Source: Cellvibrionaceae bacterium
Lineage (GTDB): Bacteria > Pseudomonadota > Gammaproteobacteria > Pseudomonadales > Cellvibrionaceae
Direction: 5' to 3'
Assembly (NCBI GenBank): GCA_028281575.1
Contig: JANQJP010000065.1
Location: forward strand, 1 to 59,053
DNA length: 59,053 bases
Position numbers and translations under genes: made by a program. Shown here in pieces: positions 58,132-59,053 of this stretch. Positions within the stretch are counted from its first letter, which is position 1; each line of letters opens with the position of its first letter. Below the pieces are notes generated by a model. It did no database searches. It saw only the letters and a list, made by a program, of their open reading frames with translations, and was not told the DNA's origin.

Positions 58132-58803
58132 ATGACCCCAACCCGGCGCGATAAAATACTCCAGGTTTTGCGCACTCGCCAACCTGATCTCACTCTAATT
58201 ACCGACAGAATTATTAAGGAAAGAAATCTTGCGGCATTGCTTCGTATTTGCGATGCGATAGGCATTGCTTGCCTTCATTGCACAGTGCCGTTGAGTGATT
58301 ACCAAACATATGCCGGCACGTCAGCGAGCGCTAATAAATGGGTCGAAACAGAACACTATGGCTCTGTTGTTACACCAATTAACAAACTCCGGGAAGACGG
58401 GTTTCAGGTGGTCGCCGCCCGCCTCAGCGAAACGGCAGAAGATTATCGCAGTGTTGATTACACCAAACCCACGGCCGTTTTGTTAGGTGCTGAAATTGAA
58501 GGTGTGAGTGAAGAGGCGATCAACTTTTGCGACAAGCACATCACTATTCCAATGATGGGTATGGTCGAGTCATACAATGTAAGCGTGGCAGCTGGAATTA
58601 TTCTCGCCGAAGCTCAAAGTCAGCGACAAGCTGCGGGAGCCTATCGTGAAAGAAGCCTCGATGAAAGTGAATTTCAACGTCTTTTTTTCAAATGGTCGTA
58701 TCCGAAATTAGCGAACTATTGCGATGAGCATAACTTAGCATATCCGCCTTTAGATGAATCTGGCGATCTTATACCTGGAACCGCGCCGTCCGGCATCGAA
58801 TAA
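58132..58803 (+). CDS. trmH: tRNA (guanosine(18)-2'-O)-methyltransferase TrmH
   Basis: 223-aa SPOUT (SpoU) methyltransferase that methylates G18 in the D loop of tRNAs. The N-terminal basic helical part (RRDKILQVLRTRQPDLTLIT) is followed by motif 1 (KERNLAALLRICDAIGI, here NLAALLR for the catalytic-Arg NxxAxxR motif). Motif 2 is VLLGAEIEGVSEEA and motif 3 IPMMGMVESYNVSVAAGIIL, which together form the trefoil-knot SAM site. The C-terminal TrmH extension (~180-223) is present. It is monocistronic here rather than linked to spoT-recG. Confidence 0.94.
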   Translation: MTPTRRDKILQVLRTRQPDLTLITDRIIKERNLAALLRICDAIGIACLHCTVPLSDYQTYAGTSASANKWVETEHYGSVVTPINKLREDGFQVVAARLSETAEDYRSVDYTKPTAVLLGAEIEGVSEEAINFCDKHITIPMMGMVESYNVSVAAGIILAEAQSQRQAAGAYRERSLDESEFQRLFFKWSYPKLANYCDEHNLAYPPLDESGDLIPGTAPSGIE

Positions 58804-58849
58804 AAAACTTAGCGGCTGCAGTACATTTAGGAAGTTCTTTCTATTGATA

Positions 58850-59053
58850 TTGGCAATCACGCGTTTGCGTGTGGTTGATATGTTCAACAACCGTTAATTC
58901 ATGCTCCGCCATGGATGGCGGGTGTTAGAGCAACGCAGGAGCAGTTATCGACGACTGCATGGATGGCGGGTGTTAGAGCAACGCAGGAGCAGTTATCGAC
59001 GACTGCATGGATGCAGGAGGTAGAATAACGCAGGAGCAGTTATCGAGATGAAT
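58850..59053 (-). repeat. Composite palindromic repeat element, copy E (truncated by window end)
   Basis: Starting about 47 bp after the trmH stop codon: the outer arm (about 58850-58890, CACGCGTTTGCGTGTGGTTG), then CCGTTAATTCATGCTCCGCC and the hairpin CCGCCATGGATGGCGG. Two identical 48-bp units follow (58911-58958, 58959-59006), then a variant third unit (59007-59053, ATGGATGCAGGAGGTAGAAT...). The last bases (TATCGAGATGAAT) move into the core block seen in copy B. It reads as the reverse of A and B. The far arm lies outside the window. Confidence 0.85.

Noticed and set aside
58911-59053. CRISPR array
   Set aside because: Units are directly adjacent and identical over their full 48 bp with no unique spacers, and there are no cas genes.

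Overview
The window is a chromosomal stretch of a gammaproteobacterium. Gene content and order (fadBA, tRNA-Leu, tig-clpP-clpX-lon-hupB-ppiD, a two-binding-protein peptide ABC transporter, mltD, gloB, methyltransferase, rnhA, dnaQ, fimL, nudC, cysI with its DUF934 partner, metH, nfuA) closely follow the tig-to-nfuA part of Pseudomonas aeruginosa as I remember it. Moderate GC and FabY- and FimL-type genes suggest a marine relative of the pseudomonads (Cellvibrionaceae-like). The family assignment is inference; no rRNA is present.

Layout. 1-0.2 kb: a non-coding repeat element. 0.2-7.3 kb: an AraC/GlxA regulator divergent from fabY, a coupled XRE-cupin regulator, then fadB-fadA. 7.5-16.4 kb: tRNA-Leu(UAG), then protein quality control (trigger factor, ClpP, ClpX, Lon, HU-beta, PpiD) with clear terminators. 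16.4-21.1 kb: murI, trmA and a Bax inhibitor-1 protein on the minus strand, then a diguanylate cyclase. 21.1-29.8 kb: a minus-strand oligopeptide operon (M3 lipoprotein peptidase, two lipoprotein binding proteins, two permeases, a fused double ATPase). 30.0-36.5 kb: an HDOD protein, a repeat element, mltD, gloB, and methyltransferase-rnhA-dnaQ. 36.7-42.3 kb: fimL-nudC-membrane protein, sohB, and a cation/proton antiporter. 42.4-51.2 kb: sulfite reductase with DUF934, two tiny membrane proteins, metH, nfuA and DAHP synthase. 51.3-57.7 kb: an AddAB-like helicase/nuclease pair. 57.7-58.1 kb: an AT-rich non-coding region with DnaA-box-like sites. 58.1-58.8 kb: trmH, followed by another repeat element.

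Most genes are housekeeping. The striking feature is a family of non-coding composite elements, five copies in 59 kb (1-215; 31539-31874; 49903-50087; 51299-51461; 58850-59053). They share core blocks, small hairpins and, in four copies, up to three 48-bp tandem units. In the three complete copies the core is bracketed by long inverted arms, perfect or nearly so, whose sequence differs from copy to copy. Every copy lies just downstream of a stop codon. Both window ends fall inside such elements, consistent with assembly breaks at repeats. A smaller family based on a TGTTGACA-containing inverted repeat also occurs.
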